In this document: piece by piece, positions 8,997 to 20,578 of the stretch
Position numbering within the stretch: the first letter of the stretch is position 1
How the letters are laid out: the number at the start of each line of letters is the position of its first letter
Assembly (NCBI GenBank): GCA_022821145.1
Contig: JAJEEE010000033.1
Coordinates: 62,001-126,000, forward strand
Origin: Acidobacteriota bacterium
Lineage (GTDB): Bacteria > Acidobacteriota > Terriglobia > 20CM-2-55-15
Reading direction: 5' to 3'
Length of the DNA stretch: 64,000 bases
Notes under the pieces: generated by a model
The model's database searches: none
Seen by the model: only the letters and a program-made list of their open reading frames with translations
Told to the model about the DNA's origin: nothing
Program-made: the position numbers and the translations under genes

Positions 8997-10184
8997 ATGG
9001 ACCCAAGACTGACCGAGCGCATTTCGCGCATCTCCGCCTCGCAGACGATGGCGGTGTCGGAAGCGGCCACGAACCTGCGCGAGCAGGGCGTCCGCGTGGT
9101 GGACCTGAGCGCCGGGGAGCCGGACTTTCCGACGCCGGAGAACATCAAGGAGGCGGCCGTCCGCGCCATCCGCGACAACTTCAGCAAGTACACCGTGCCC
9201 AGCGGGACCAGCGAGCTGAAGCGCGCCATCGTCGAGCGTCACGCCGCGGATTTCGGCTCGTCGTACGACGTCGGCGAGGTCATGGCGAACGTGGGCGCCA
9301 AGCACGCGATCTTCAACGTGTTCTCGGCCATGATCGGCCACGGCGACGAGGTCGTCATACCGGCGCCCTACTGGGTGACGTTCGCCGACGTGACCCGCTA
9401 CGTCGGCGGGACGCCGGTGTTCGTGGACACCGACGAAGAGTCCGGGTTCCGCCTCACCGCCGACATGGTGGGGGAAGCCGTCACGCCCCGGACGCGGCTG
9501 CTTGTGGTGAACTCGCCCGGCAACCCGAGCGGAGCGGTGCTGGACGACGCGGAGTTCGTCCGGATCGCCGCGCTCTGCCGGGACCGCGGCGTCGTCCTGA
9601 TGTCGGACGAGTGCTATTGCCAGTTCCTGTACGACGGGCGCCGGCCGTTCTCGATCGCGTCCCGGCCCGAGTTCAAGGACTCGGTCGTCATCGTCGGCTC
9701 GGTCTCGAAAACATACGCCATGACCGGCTGGCGCGTCGGCTGGGTCCTGGGCGATTCCCGGCTGATCCGCGGAATCTCGAAGCTACAGAGCCACTCGACG
9801 TCGAATCCGACCTCGATCGCGCAGAAGGCCGCGGTGGAAGCGCTCCAGGGCCCGCAGGACTCCGTGCCGGAGATGCTCGCCGAGTACGCCCGGCGGCGGC
9901 GGTACGTGATCGATCGGTTGCGCGCCATCCCCGGAGTCCGGTGCGCGTCACCGGGCGGCGCGTTCTACGCGTACCCGAACGTCTCGGCCGCGTTCGGACG
10001 CGGCGGCATTACCGGGAGCGTCGACTTCGCCGTTCGGCTGCTCAAGGACAAGAAGGTGGCCATCGTCCCGAGCGCCGCGTTCGGAACGCGGGACCATATC
10101 CGCATGTCCTACGCCGCGTCGATGGAGGACCTGGAGCAGGGCCTGGACGCGATGGAGGGGTTCATGGGCGAGCTGGGACGCTGA
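8997..10184 (+). CDS. Aspartate-type aminotransferase (class I, PLP)
   Basis: The 395-residue PLP enzyme of the Ib aspartate aminotransferase group has DLSAGEPDFPTPENI at the N-terminus, the NSPGNPSGAV substrate loop, SDECY for the ring-nitrogen Asp, and the Schiff-base Lys in VSKTYAMTGWRVGW. The C-terminal IRMSYA carries the carboxylate-binding Arg. It probably uses aspartate or prephenate as amino donor or acceptor; the exact substrate cannot be told. It is 40 bases after coaD and is the last gene of this plus-strand run, facing mutY. Confidence 0.9.
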   Translation: MDPRLTERISRISASQTMAVSEAATNLREQGVRVVDLSAGEPDFPTPENIKEAAVRAIRDNFSKYTVPSGTSELKRAIVERHAADFGSSYDVGEVMANVGAKHAIFNVFSAMIGHGDEVVIPAPYWVTFADVTRYVGGTPVFVDTDEESGFRLTADMVGEAVTPRTRLLVVNSPGNPSGAVLDDAEFVRIAALCRDRGVVLMSDECYCQFLYDGRRPFSIASRPEFKDSVVIVGSVSKTYAMTGWRVGWVLGDSRLIRGISKLQSHSTSNPTSIAQKAAVEALQGPQDSVPEMLAEYARRRRYVIDRLRAIPGVRCASPGGAFYAYPNVSAAFGRGGITGSVDFAVRLLKDKKVAIVPSAAFGTRDHIRMSYAASMEDLEQGLDAMEGFMGELGR

Positions 10185-10295
10185 CGAAGAGAAAAAAAGC
10201 GATGAAGCGCCGGAGCGCCCCAAAGCCTCCACTGCGAATCATGCCCGCGTCCATGGGGTTTGTCCAACGACTCGACCCACGGTGACGCCCCACGA

Positions 10296-11270
10296 TCAGC
10301 GTTGGTTCGGGGGCGTCTCGGCCAACGCGTGGATCTTCCGCGTCAGCGACGTCACCGGCACGGCATCGAAGCGGACGCGCCGGTAGCCCTTCCGTCTCCC
10401 AAGCGCGCCCCGGTATACGTCGACCTCGACGCGGTGGTGCGTGATCGCGTGCCGGCAATGCCCCAGGTGCAGGAAGCCGTCGCCGGGGGGATCCGTCAGC
10501 ATGGGGAACTCCCACAGGCCCCGGTCCTCGCGCATCAGGTATCCATTGCGGTTCCGGTCCAGAACGGCGTGCAGATCGACGCGGACGGTTGGCGGCCGCT
10601 TTCTCGGCAGCGGGATCTCGGCCTGCGCGCCCGTCTTCCGAGCCTCGCACCGCCGGCGCAATGGGCACTCGCCGCACCGGGGCGCGTTCGGGGTGCAGAC
10701 CGTCGCGCCCAGCTCCATCATGGCCTGGTTCATGACCCGCGGTTCGCCGGCGCGCGCCACCGCGGCGGCGGTGTCCCACAACGTGCGCTCCTTGGGCTCG
10801 GGCCATCCGTGGAGCCGCGACAGGACCCGGCGCACGTTGCCGTCGACGACGGGGAACGGCCGGTTGTAGGCGATGCTCAGGATCGCCCCGGCCATATAGC
10901 GACCGATGCCCGGCAGTGCAATCAGCCGCTCGTGGTCGTCGGGGACGTGTGCGCCGTGGTCGGCGACGACGCGGCGGGCCGCGTTGCGCAAGTTGCGCGC
11001 GCGGCTGTAGTAGCCGAGCCCGGACCACGCCGCCAGGACGGCGTCCTCGGATGCCGCCGCGAGGGCCTCGACGGTCGGGAACCGGTCGAGGAACCGGTCG
11101 TAGTAGGGGAGGACGGTCTCGACCTGGGTCTGCTGCAGCATGACCTCGGACACCCAGACCCGGTACGGGTCGTAGGTCTCGCGCCACGGGAGCCGGCGGT
11201 GGTCCCGGCGGAACCATTCGGAGAGCGCGCGGGAAGGGAACGCGGACACGGTTGGCTTTTGGCTAGGCAA
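10296..11270 (-). CDS. mutY: A/G-specific adenine DNA glycosylase
   Basis: MutY removes adenine mispaired with 8-oxoguanine. The 324-residue protein has the catalytic Glu in WVSEVMLQQTQV, the helix-hairpin-helix LPGIGRYMAGA, the catalytic Asp in VVDGNVRR and the 4Fe-4S cluster cysteines C-x6-C-x2-C-x5-C (CTPNAPRCGECPLRRRC). The C-terminal NUDIX-like 8-oxoG recognition domain (about 225-320) is present. The gene starts inside the end of the radical SAM gene (8-base overlap), so both are probably on one message. Confidence 0.94.
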   Translation of the reverse strand: MPSQKPTVSAFPSRALSEWFRRDHRRLPWRETYDPYRVWVSEVMLQQTQVETVLPYYDRFLDRFPTVEALAAASEDAVLAAWSGLGYYSRARNLRNAARRVVADHGAHVPDDHERLIALPGIGRYMAGAILSIAYNRPFPVVDGNVRRVLSRLHGWPEPKERTLWDTAAAVARAGEPRVMNQAMMELGATVCTPNAPRCGECPLRRRCEARKTGAQAEIPLPRKRPPTVRVDLHAVLDRNRNGYLMREDRGLWEFPMLTDPPGDGFLHLGHCRHAITHHRVEVDVYRGALGRRKGYRRVRFDAVPVTSLTRKIHALAETPPNQR

Positions 11271-12396
11271 CCGGCATGGACGCGCGGTGGACTTCGGCGG
11301 ACTCCCGGAAATCGCGCTCGAGCTTCTTGATCCGGACCAGGTGCTGGGGATTGAACGCGAGCGACGGGTAGTAGCAGTCGCTCTCGTGCGTGCAGAAGCA
11401 GCCGTCGGCGACCCGTTCCCGGCGGCGGTTCATCTCCGGCGAATACCAGAGCCGGGCGAAGTTCCAGTCGTAGTCCCGCAGGTTGCCGACCGGTGAAAGG
11501 ATCTCGCAACTCGATACGGTCCCGTCGTCATAGATGACCCCGCCGGCGTCCCCGGCGAAGCAACGCAACTGCGGGCGCCCTTCCAGCGCGGTCCGGGCGA
11601 TCAACTCGTGCATCGCGCGATCCACCGCGGCCTGGAGGAAACGCGCGTCCCCGTTTCCGGGCGCCGGCCGGGCGGCGTCCTCGGCGATGCGGTCCGTGAG
11701 CGCGCGGTAGGCGTCCAGGTCGACGTCGAGCTCTTCGGGAACCGGCGAGGGCGGGCGGATGTAGTTGAACTTCGTTCTGTCGGGCTTGAGATCGTGCTTC
11801 AGGAATTCGTACCACTCGAAGATCGTGTCCTGGTTGCTGCGCATCAGGCAGGTGCAGGTCTCGACCTTCAGGCGGGGGCAGCCGGACTGGATGTCCTGCA
11901 GCTTTCGCGCCGTATCGATCGCGCGCGCCCAGCTTCCCGGCTTCCGGCGAATCGCGTCGTGCTCGGTCTCGAGACCGTCGATCCCGAGCGCCACCGTCAC
12001 CGTCAGGCCGGGGCACTCGTCGAGCATGCGTTCCACGTCGGGCAGAACGCGGTGCTGGATCTGCCCGTTCGACATCAGGTAGACGGTTTCGAGCCTGTTG
12101 TTTTCGTGGAAGGCCCGGGCGATCTCCGGCAGATCCCGTCGCGTGAACGGCTCGCCGCCGGCCAGGACCAGGATGCCGAGGTTGGCCCCCAGCGTCTCGC
12201 TGATCCGCTCCAGCTCGCGCGTCGTCATCTGGCGTTTCTTGCGCGGGGCGTCGTCCAACTCCTCGGTGAAGAAGCAGTGGACGCAGCGCATGTCGCAAAT
12301 CGAAGTGACCAGGACGTTGAGCAGGATCGGGGCGAACGGCCGTCCGGTGACCATCCGGGCATATCGCTTGAGGATCTCTTTTTGATGGAAGTCCAT
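11263..12396 (-). CDS. Radical SAM protein with a C-terminal Cys-rich (SPASM-like) region
   Basis: This 377-residue protein carries the radical SAM cluster motif CxxxCxxC (CDMRCVHC, about residues 34-41) and the SAM-binding LAGGEPFTR. Further cysteines in the C-terminal third (RCFAGDAGG, SSCEIL, DGCFCTHESDCYY) resemble the auxiliary-cluster region of SPASM/twitch proteins. Such enzymes modify peptides, cofactors or tRNA; no substrate peptide gene is visible nearby, so the reaction is unknown. The stop falls inside the start of mutY. Class call sure, function open. Confidence 0.82.
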   Translation of the reverse strand: MDFHQKEILKRYARMVTGRPFAPILLNVLVTSICDMRCVHCFFTEELDDAPRKKRQMTTRELERISETLGANLGILVLAGGEPFTRRDLPEIARAFHENNRLETVYLMSNGQIQHRVLPDVERMLDECPGLTVTVALGIDGLETEHDAIRRKPGSWARAIDTARKLQDIQSGCPRLKVETCTCLMRSNQDTIFEWYEFLKHDLKPDRTKFNYIRPPSPVPEELDVDLDAYRALTDRIAEDAARPAPGNGDARFLQAAVDRAMHELIARTALEGRPQLRCFAGDAGGVIYDDGTVSSCEILSPVGNLRDYDWNFARLWYSPEMNRRRERVADGCFCTHESDCYYPSLAFNPQHLVRIKKLERDFRESAEVHRASMPVA

Positions 12397-12455
12397 GACG
12401 CCGCGCGCGGGACGAACGTTGAGCCCCGATCGAGAGGCCGGGCCGAGTATACCGC

Positions 12456-13418
12456 CTAGCCCGGGGGTTCCGAAACCGCCGGCTCGCCGCCGCGGGCGCG
12501 GTAGCCGGGCTTGGTGGAGACGTCCAGCCGGGGGAAGCCGCGCGGCGCGTCGACCTCGACCTCGACTTCCCGCCAGGTGCCGTCGAGCGCGTCGTTCGAG
12601 GAGTTGTAGCCGATCGTGTAGTGGTTCCGGAGGTCGGCGGCGATGCGCCGGCAGATCTCCTCGATCTCGTCCAGGGTCTCCGGGAAGTAGGCCTTGCCGC
12701 CCGACGCCTCGGCCATGTCGCGCAGGTCGCGGCGCGCGCGCGAGGACGGAGAGCGCCGGAAGAGTCCGCCGCGGTCGTCGTTCAACTCCAGCAGGCCGAC
12801 GATGTAGACGGTCGCGTCAGTTTCCCGCAGGCGTTCCATGAGGGGGTTGATCCCGTACCGGCTGGACGAATCCTCGCCGTCGGTGATCACCAGCAGGGCC
12901 TTCTTGTCCATCCGCCCGCGTTCCTCGACCTCGTCGAGCGAGACCCAGACGGCGTCGTTCAGCGCGGTCTCGCCGCGCGCGTCCAGGTTGTCGAGCGTGT
13001 CAACCAGGTTGCCGATGCTTCGCGTGAAACTCTGCTCGAGGACGGCCTGGTCGTTGAACGTGACGATGAACGTCTCGTCCTCCGGGTTGCTCTCGCTGAC
13101 GAACACGAGCGCGGACCCGGCCACGCGCTCGCGCTTGTCGCGCATGCTGCCGCTGGTGTCGATGACCAGGCCCACGCTGATGGGCACGTCCTCCTGTGTG
13201 AACAGCGTGATCTCCTGCTCGACGCCGTCCTCGAAAACGCGGAAGTGTTCTTGTTGGAGCCCCATCACCGGGGCGCCGTCGCGGTCGACGACGGAGACGG
13301 GGAGCGGGACGAGATCGACGTCGACGATCAGGTCGGCCGGCCGGCCGGGTTCCCTGTCCTGGGCGCCCGGCGCCGACAGCGGAACCCATGTCAGGACGAG
13401 CGCTGCGGCGAGTCGCAC
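12456..13418 (-). CDS. Secreted VWFA-related Acidobacterial-domain protein (copy 2)
   Basis: The 320-residue product has a signal peptide (MRLAAALVLTWVPLSAPGAQ), then the strand-rich segment VDLVPLPVSVVDRDGAPV with HFRVFEDGVEQ, then a von Willebrand A domain with the MIDAS motif DTSGS (about residue 87) and LLVITDGEDSSSRYG. The C-terminal HYTIGYNSSNDALDGTWR is a hallmark of the acidobacterial family. The function is unknown; MIDAS proteins usually bind a ligand through a divalent metal. It lies six bases after copy 1, so this is a tandem duplication within one operon. Confidence 0.88.
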   Translation of the reverse strand: MRLAAALVLTWVPLSAPGAQDREPGRPADLIVDVDLVPLPVSVVDRDGAPVMGLQQEHFRVFEDGVEQEITLFTQEDVPISVGLVIDTSGSMRDKRERVAGSALVFVSESNPEDETFIVTFNDQAVLEQSFTRSIGNLVDTLDNLDARGETALNDAVWVSLDEVEERGRMDKKALLVITDGEDSSSRYGINPLMERLRETDATVYIVGLLELNDDRGGLFRRSPSSRARRDLRDMAEASGGKAYFPETLDEIEEICRRIAADLRNHYTIGYNSSNDALDGTWREVEVEVDAPRGFPRLDVSTKPGYRARGGEPAVSEPPG

Positions 13419-13424
13419 GGCGGC

Positions 13425-14372
13425 CTACTGGATCGGCGCGTAGTATCCCTGCCGGGCGCGGACCGTCAGCCGGGGCAGTCCGGGGACCCGCTCGATGCGG
13501 ACCTGGACGTCGCGCCATTCTCCATCGGTGTTCTCGTTGCTGGAGTAATAGCCCAGGACGTACTGGTTCTTCAGCTCGACGGCGATCTTGGTCGTGATGT
13601 CTTCCAACTCGTAGACCGAGTTCGGGAAGAAGGCGCGCCCGCCCGTGGTCTCGGCCAACTCGTTGATGTTGGAGCGTCCGGCCCGACCGAGGCCCAACTG
13701 GGAGCCGTAGGCGTCCACGATGCCGATCGCGTAGATCTGGACGTCGGATTCCTTCACGTACTCCCGGACGTTCGAGAACGTGTAGCGGCTGTGGTTGTCC
13801 TCGCCGTCGGTGATCATCAAGAGCGCCTTCTTCGCGTTGATCCCCTGGCCGAGCGTCTCCAGCCCGAGATAGACCGCGTCATAAAGCGCGGTCATGCCGC
13901 TGGTGCGGGCGAAGATCAAGTGGTTCTGGAGGCGGCTGATGTCGGTCGTGAACTCCTGGAGCACCTCGGCGCTCGAGTTGAATGCGACGAGGAAGTACTC
14001 GTCGTCGGGGCTTCCCGTCCGGAGGAAGGTGGCGGCGGCGTCGCGAGCCACCGACGCCTTGTCCTTCATGCTTCCGCTGATGTCGAAGATGATCCCGAGG
14101 CTCAGGGCCACGTCCTCGGCGGAGAAGTACTGGATGTCCTGCTCCACGCGGTCTTCGTACAGCCGGAAGTGTTCCCTTTGAAGGGATGTCACGTAGCGGT
14201 TGAGGGGGTCGGTGACGGTGGCGTTGACGAGGACGACGTCGACGTCGACCATCAGCGTCTGTTGCAACTCGTCCAGTACCTGGGCGAAAGCCTTCCCCGC
14301 GACGTCGGAACGCACGGCGAGGCCGAAGGCGGCCAACGCGACCGCGGCCAGCCAATATCTCTTGCGCCTCAT
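13425..14372 (-). CDS. Secreted VWFA-related Acidobacterial-domain protein (copy 1)
   Basis: This is a 315-residue paralogue of the next gene, with the same order: export signal (about residues 1-30), VDVVLVNATVTD and HFRLYEDRVEQ, VWA domain with MIDAS DISGS, LLMITDGEDNHSRY, and the C-terminal QYVLGYYSSNENTDGEWRDV. It is the first gene of the minus-strand run and has a good sigma-70 promoter about 100 bases upstream. The two copies have diverged clearly in the loop after the MIDAS strand, so they may bind different ligands. Confidence 0.88.
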   Translation of the reverse strand: MRRKRYWLAAVALAAFGLAVRSDVAGKAFAQVLDELQQTLMVDVDVVLVNATVTDPLNRYVTSLQREHFRLYEDRVEQDIQYFSAEDVALSLGIIFDISGSMKDKASVARDAAATFLRTGSPDDEYFLVAFNSSAEVLQEFTTDISRLQNHLIFARTSGMTALYDAVYLGLETLGQGINAKKALLMITDGEDNHSRYTFSNVREYVKESDVQIYAIGIVDAYGSQLGLGRAGRSNINELAETTGGRAFFPNSVYELEDITTKIAVELKNQYVLGYYSSNENTDGEWRDVQVRIERVPGLPRLTVRARQGYYAPIQ

Positions 14373-14470
14373 AAGCGGTCACCCTCGATGCGGCTCGTGC
14401 TGCGCCGCGCTCACGCGCCGTTCGCCGAGCGACGGCCCTTCGATCGACGCACCCGCCCCAGTTGACTCGG

Positions 14471-14499
14471 ATTATATGTACCTCGCGGCCTCCGTTCAA
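14471..14499 (-). promoter_or_regulatory. Sigma-70 promoter for the VWA gene pair
   Basis: On the minus strand TTGAAC (14499-14494) is separated by exactly 17 bases from TATAAT (14476-14471). The predicted start is near 14464, giving a leader of about 90 bases before the ATG at 14372. Confidence 0.75.
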
Positions 14500-14571
14500 G
14501 GAAATGGGCGCGGAACGAAAAAACGCCGGAAAGCGCCGGCCCGCAGGGTCCCGTCCTGGCCCTGGGGCCTG

Positions 14572-14580
14572 TGCTATAGT
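14572..14580 (+). promoter_or_regulatory. Extended -10 promoter of the Kdo operon
   Basis: TGCTATAGT (TG at 14572-14573, hexamer 14575-14580) lies 24 bases before the kdsB ATG at 14604. No clear -35 box is seen. The expected transcript start near 14587 leaves a leader of about 17 bases. Confidence 0.6.
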
Positions 14581-14603
14581 CGGCTTTGCCCGAACGTTTC
14601 CGG

Positions 14604-17013
<2,410 letters not shown>

Positions 17014-17014
<1 letters not shown>

Positions 17015-17838
17015 TGCCGCCCCGCGTCCGAATCCCAGGCTTCGACTGGGACCTGTCCCACGATTTCTTTCTTATCGGCGGCCCGTGCGTCATCGAAAGC
17101 GCCGACCATGCGATCCACATGGCCGGCGCGATCCGGGACGTGACGGCGCGGCTGGGCGTCCCCTACATATTCAAGGCGTCCTACGACAAGGCCAACCGGA
17201 CCTCGATCCGTTCCTTTCGCGGACCCGGCCTGGAGGCGGGCCTCGAAGTGCTGGCCCGCGTTCGACAGGAAGTCGGAGTCCCGGTGCTCTCCGACGTGCA
17301 CGAGCCGGCGCAGGCCTCGGCGGCCGGGAAGGTGCTCGACGTCGTGCAGATCCCGGCGTTCCTCTGCCGGCAGACCGACCTGCTGGCGGCGGCCGCGCAA
17401 ACGGGCCGGATCGTCAACATCAAGAAGGGTCAGTTCGTGTCGCCGTTGGACATGGCGCACGCCGTGGCCAAGGTGCGCGAGTCGGGGAACGAGCAGGTTG
17501 TCCTGACCGAGCGCGGCAGCGCGTTCGGGTACAACAACCTGGTCGTGGACTTCCGGTCGTTTCCGATCATGCGATCCCTCGAATGCCCGGTGGTGTTCGA
17601 CGTGACCCACAGCCTCCAGTTGCCGGGCGGACAGGGCCATGCGTCGGGCGGCCAACCCGAGTACATTCCGCACCTGGCGCGCGCCGGAGTCGCCGCGGGC
17701 GTCGACGGCGTGTTCATGGAGATTCACGACGATCCCGCCCGGGCCCTCTCCGACGGGCCGAACGCACTGGACCTGTCCTTGCTGGAGGGCCTCCTCGGGG
17801 AACTCCTCCGAATCCGTTCATGCCTGACGAGGACCTGA
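17014..17838 (+). CDS. kdsA: 3-deoxy-8-phosphooctulonate synthase
   Basis: KdsA condenses phosphoenolpyruvate with arabinose 5-phosphate to Kdo 8-phosphate. The 274-residue TIM-barrel protein has [27 protein letters not shown] and the [13 protein letters not shown] loop. The motif [12 protein letters not shown] is present. CxxH-type metal ligation (Cys in IGGPCVIES) suggests the metal-dependent class, but this is inference. The ATG overlaps the pyrG stop by one base, and the 3' end overlaps kdsC by 19 bases. Confidence 0.94.
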
Positions 17839-18359
17839 AGGCGCGGGCGCGGCGGATCCGGCTCGTTCTGATGGACGTCGACGGCGTCCTGACCGACGGC
17901 CGGATCTGGTACGCGCCCGGCGGCGCGGGCATGGAGGAAGTCAAGGCCTTCGACGTGGGCGACGGCGCCGGCATCGTCCTGGCGCGGAAGGCGGGACTGG
18001 CCACCGGGATCATCTCCGGCCGGGATGCGGCCATCGTCGTCCATCGGGCCCGGGAGCTGGGGATCGACGAAGTGCACGTGGGCGTCCGCGACAAGGCGGC
18101 CGTCCTGGAGACGGTCCTCGCGGCCCGGTCGCTCCGACCCGAGGAGGCCGCCTTCATCGGCGACGAGGTGGTGGATCTTCCCGTCATGCGGCGCGTCGGA
18201 TTGCCGATCGCCGTCGCCAACGCGTCGGAAGACGTGAAGCCGTACGCGGTCTACGTCACGGCCGCGGAGGGAGGTCGCGGCGCCGTCCGGGAAGCCGTCG
18301 AGCTGATCCTGAAGGCCCAGGACCGGTGGGACATGCTGTTGGCGGAGTTCCTGTCGTAG
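17820..18359 (+). CDS. kdsC: 3-deoxy-D-manno-octulosonate 8-phosphate phosphatase
   Basis: KdsC removes the phosphate from Kdo 8-phosphate. The 179-residue C0-type HAD phosphatase has the nucleophile motif [11 protein letters not shown], the ISGRD motif II and the metal-binding [12 protein letters not shown]. It is the last gene of the Kdo operon here; kdsD and the lpt genes that often follow in other genomes are absent, and the accessory region starts right after the stop. Confidence 0.93.
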   Translation: MPDEDLKARARRIRLVLMDVDGVLTDGRIWYAPGGAGMEEVKAFDVGDGAGIVLARKAGLATGIISGRDAAIVVHRARELGIDEVHVGVRDKAAVLETVLAARSLRPEEAAFIGDEVVDLPVMRRVGLPIAVANASEDVKPYAVYVTAAEGGRGAVREAVELILKAQDRWDMLLAEFLS

Positions 18360-18886
18360 GCGGCCGCCTTGCGCGCACGAAGTCGGATGCTCCGGCGAAA
18401 CGCGCGATGGCGCGACGCGTCGAACGCGAACCGTTCTAGCGAATGTCCTCCGGAACGAGACGGAACGCGGGGCAATGACGTGGACGAAAGATGCTGAAAT
18501 CCCGCCGATCGAGCGTCAGGATTCGATAGGAAGCGCACTGAAGCCATCCACCCATCCCATCGCTTCCCGCAGTTCCGCTCGGAGCGAAATCGCCCGCGGC
18601 GTCGTCCAATCGACCAGTCCGGAAGCGTTATCCGTATCGACTGTTTTCGATACCTTGGAAGGCGCCCGCCACGCCTCGACGGGACAACTGTGAACCGTTG
18701 GCATTCTGAACACGAATTCATTCAAACTCCAGAAGACTGGAACTCCCTCTCGTCCTACTATGCCGGAGTCCGGTCATGGAAACGCCCGCCGGCTGCGGGC
18801 GGTTGGACACCGGCCGCTACAGAGGCTGACGGTCGCGGTCCTCGGGTTCCGATCGTCGGGTACGACCACGATCATCGGAGGTTCTG
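18360..18886. other. Intergenic region between the Kdo operon and the accessory block
   Basis: Apart from the VapC remnant (18436-18725) I see no gene here. The last 20 bases hold the ribosome site (GGAGG) for the DUF6152-like gene at 18887. No convincing promoter boxes or tRNA-like attachment site were recognised. Confidence 0.5.
18436..18725 (-). pseudogene. Remnant of a VapC-type PIN-domain toxin
   Basis: One minus-strand frame ending at TAG (18438-18436) reads YRILTLDRRDFSIFRPRH and then CPAFRLVPEDIR, the classic C-terminus of VapC toxins. The frame loses family features upstream. A second frame (start at 18725) ends LREAMGWVDGFSALPIES, which resembles the segment just before the conserved ADASL motif. 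The ADASL stretch itself, with its catalytic Asp, is missing, so a small deletion with frame change is likely. No antitoxin gene is visible beside it. It marks the joint between the Kdo operon and the accessory region. Confidence 0.6.
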
Positions 18887-19363
18887 ATGACGAAAACGAC
18901 GGCGGCATGGACGGCGGCCGCGGTGCTGGCTTCGGCGGGCTCGCTGGCGGCGCACCACTCGCTCGTTCTCTTCGACACGTCGGCGCCGGTCTGGGTGAAG
19001 GGCGTCGTCGTCCGTTTCGAGCGGATCAATCCGCACAGCCGGATCTTCGTGGACCAGGAGACGGGCGACGGGCAGGTTCGAACTTGGGCCGTGGACGGCC
19101 CCGCGCGCTTCCAACTCCTCGGAATGGATCTGGCCGACGACTTCCTGAAGGCCGGCGACGTCATCGAAGTGTGCGGATTCACGATGAAGGAAGAGGTCGC
19201 GGCTCGACGCGCGCGTCCGGAAGTCGCGGACGCGAATCGATTCGACCGTTTCATGAACGGGAACCTGCTGGTGATGCCCGACGGGCGGAAACGCTTCTGG
19301 TCGGACTACGGGCACCTGAGTCAGTGCCTCGACCCGAACGATCCGGAACCGCTATTGCGGTAG
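18887..19363 (+). CDS. DUF6152-like secreted protein
   Basis: The 158-residue protein has a signal peptide whose predicted cut after Ala22 leaves a mature chain beginning HHSLVLFD. The family motif NPH is in ERINPHSRIFVD. The segment between the two, WVKGVVVRFE, matches the beta-strand part of DUF6152. Its C-terminal half departs from the family: it ends in RKRFWSDYGHLSQCLDP and has two Cys. A Shine-Dalgarno GGAGG precedes the ATG. It stands alone on the plus strand, tail to tail with the fusion gene 19392-20546. The biochemical function is unknown. Confidence 0.75.
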   Translation: MTKTTAAWTAAAVLASAGSLAAHHSLVLFDTSAPVWVKGVVVRFERINPHSRIFVDQETGDGQVRTWAVDGPARFQLLGMDLADDFLKAGDVIEVCGFTMKEEVAARRARPEVADANRFDRFMNGNLLVMPDGRKRFWSDYGHLSQCLDPNDPEPLLR

Positions 19364-19391
19364 TCGCGCTTTCAGGATTCCCCCGAACCGT

Positions 19392-20546
19392 TTAATCCTG
19401 GGCCGGCGCCGGCACCGGGGGCGTCAGATCTTCGCACGCCTCCGGGTCGTAGCGCACGTTGGCCGCCATCAGGGTCTCCGAGCCGCTGTAGCCCTCGGTC
19501 AGATACGCCGGATCCTCGGCCGTGTATTCGCGCGTCAACGTCATCGCGTCCGCGCCGAGCGAGAAACGCTCGACGACGTGGAGCCCCGCGCTGTGCGGCG
19601 TCGTGCCCGTCAGCCTCCCGGGCATGAAGCCGACCGTGTCGACCACGAGGACGTCGTCCTCCCACCGGCCGATCGAGTGGCCGGCCCAGCCCGGCTCGAC
19701 GTCGTCCGGGTGCGAGGTCATGTTCATGTGAACCGTGCGCTCCAGGCCATGACGGCCATACTGGAGCAGGATCGTATCGACGCGTTGCGTGATGCGGTTG
19801 ACCGACTCCCCGCCCCAGTCCGAGACGATGCTCCCCTCGATGCACGAGCGTGCGGCGCGAGGCATTGCGGCGAGCGTCTCCATCGCGGCCTGTCCCTCCG
19901 GGGTCAGGCCGACGACGCTGCGGCCGCGAAAACCCGCCAGGGGATTGCGCGCCTGCTCGGCCTCGGGCGTGCCGCGCGCGCCCGGGATCTCGCGCTGGCC
20001 GTCGGGCACGGCGCCCGGGGCGAAATCGCCGACCTCGGACAGCGGCACCAGCGTCCCGTCGCGGCCTTTCGGATCCGTCATCACGCGCTGCTCGACCGCC
20101 CATTCGTCCGAGATGTTCGGCTCGCCGTTGGCGAGGCGCGCCGGCCGCGTGTTCGTCGTCGTCGCCGGAATGAGCTGGCCGTAGCGGTCCAGCGTCGCGC
20201 CGTCGGGGAAGATGAGCGTGCTCGTGTAGCATGCCAGCGGATCGCCGCGGTCGGGCGAGCCCTGGATCGTGATCCGCATGCCGGGCGGGAGCATGTCGGG
20301 CGTCCACCCGGAGCGGCGCAGGGTCGTGGCCGACCGCAGCTCGCAGCGGCGTTCGACGACGGCCCCGTCCTCGCCCGTGACGTTGAAGTGCAGCCACGAG
20401 TGAGGATTGACGAGGTCGAGTCGCGTGATGACGCCCGTGAACTCGACGTCCTCGTTCATCGCGAAGTTGCCGAAGCCGTGGTGGGCGCTGGCCGTGGCCG
20501 CCGCCACGAGGCCCGCGCCCAGCAAGGCCGCGAATCGTTTCTTCAT
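19392..20546 (-). CDS. Fusion: DUF6152 domain + S(I/V)GxWE...VERF domain, secreted
   Basis: The 384-residue product has a signal peptide cut after ASA (mature start HHGFGNFA), then a DUF6152 domain (about residues 22-130, with NPHSWLHFNV and RSGWTPDMLPPGMRITI). Its second domain contains RLANGEPNISDEW and the signature SIGRWEDDVLVVDTVGF followed by LHVVERFSL. In other genes of this window the two domains are separate neighbours, so this fusion links them functionally. I chose ATG 20546 because it opens a clean signal peptide 5-10 bases after a GGGAGG site; the frame stays open far upstream but only as antisense of the next gene. Confidence 0.8.
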   Translation of the reverse strand: MKKRFAALLGAGLVAAATASAHHGFGNFAMNEDVEFTGVITRLDLVNPHSWLHFNVTGEDGAVVERRCELRSATTLRRSGWTPDMLPPGMRITIQGSPDRGDPLACYTSTLIFPDGATLDRYGQLIPATTTNTRPARLANGEPNISDEWAVEQRVMTDPKGRDGTLVPLSEVGDFAPGAVPDGQREIPGARGTPEAEQARNPLAGFRGRSVVGLTPEGQAAMETLAAMPRAARSCIEGSIVSDWGGESVNRITQRVDTILLQYGRHGLERTVHMNMTSHPDDVEPGWAGHSIGRWEDDVLVVDTVGFMPGRLTGTTPHSAGLHVVERFSLGADAMTLTREYTAEDPAYLTEGYSGSETLMAANVRYDPEACEDLTPPVPAPAQD

Positions 20547-20578
20547 TTCAGCCTCCCGCCACCGTCCCGGCGATGGCG

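Noticed and set aside
10190-10220. Possible mutY terminator (short GC stem followed by T7 on the minus strand)
   Set aside because: The best stem is only four base pairs, and the larger stem lies eight bases from the T-run; too weak to call.
18475-18693. Plus-strand frame of 72 codons in the VapC-remnant region
   Set aside because: It is antisense to the remnant, without ribosome site or family resemblance.
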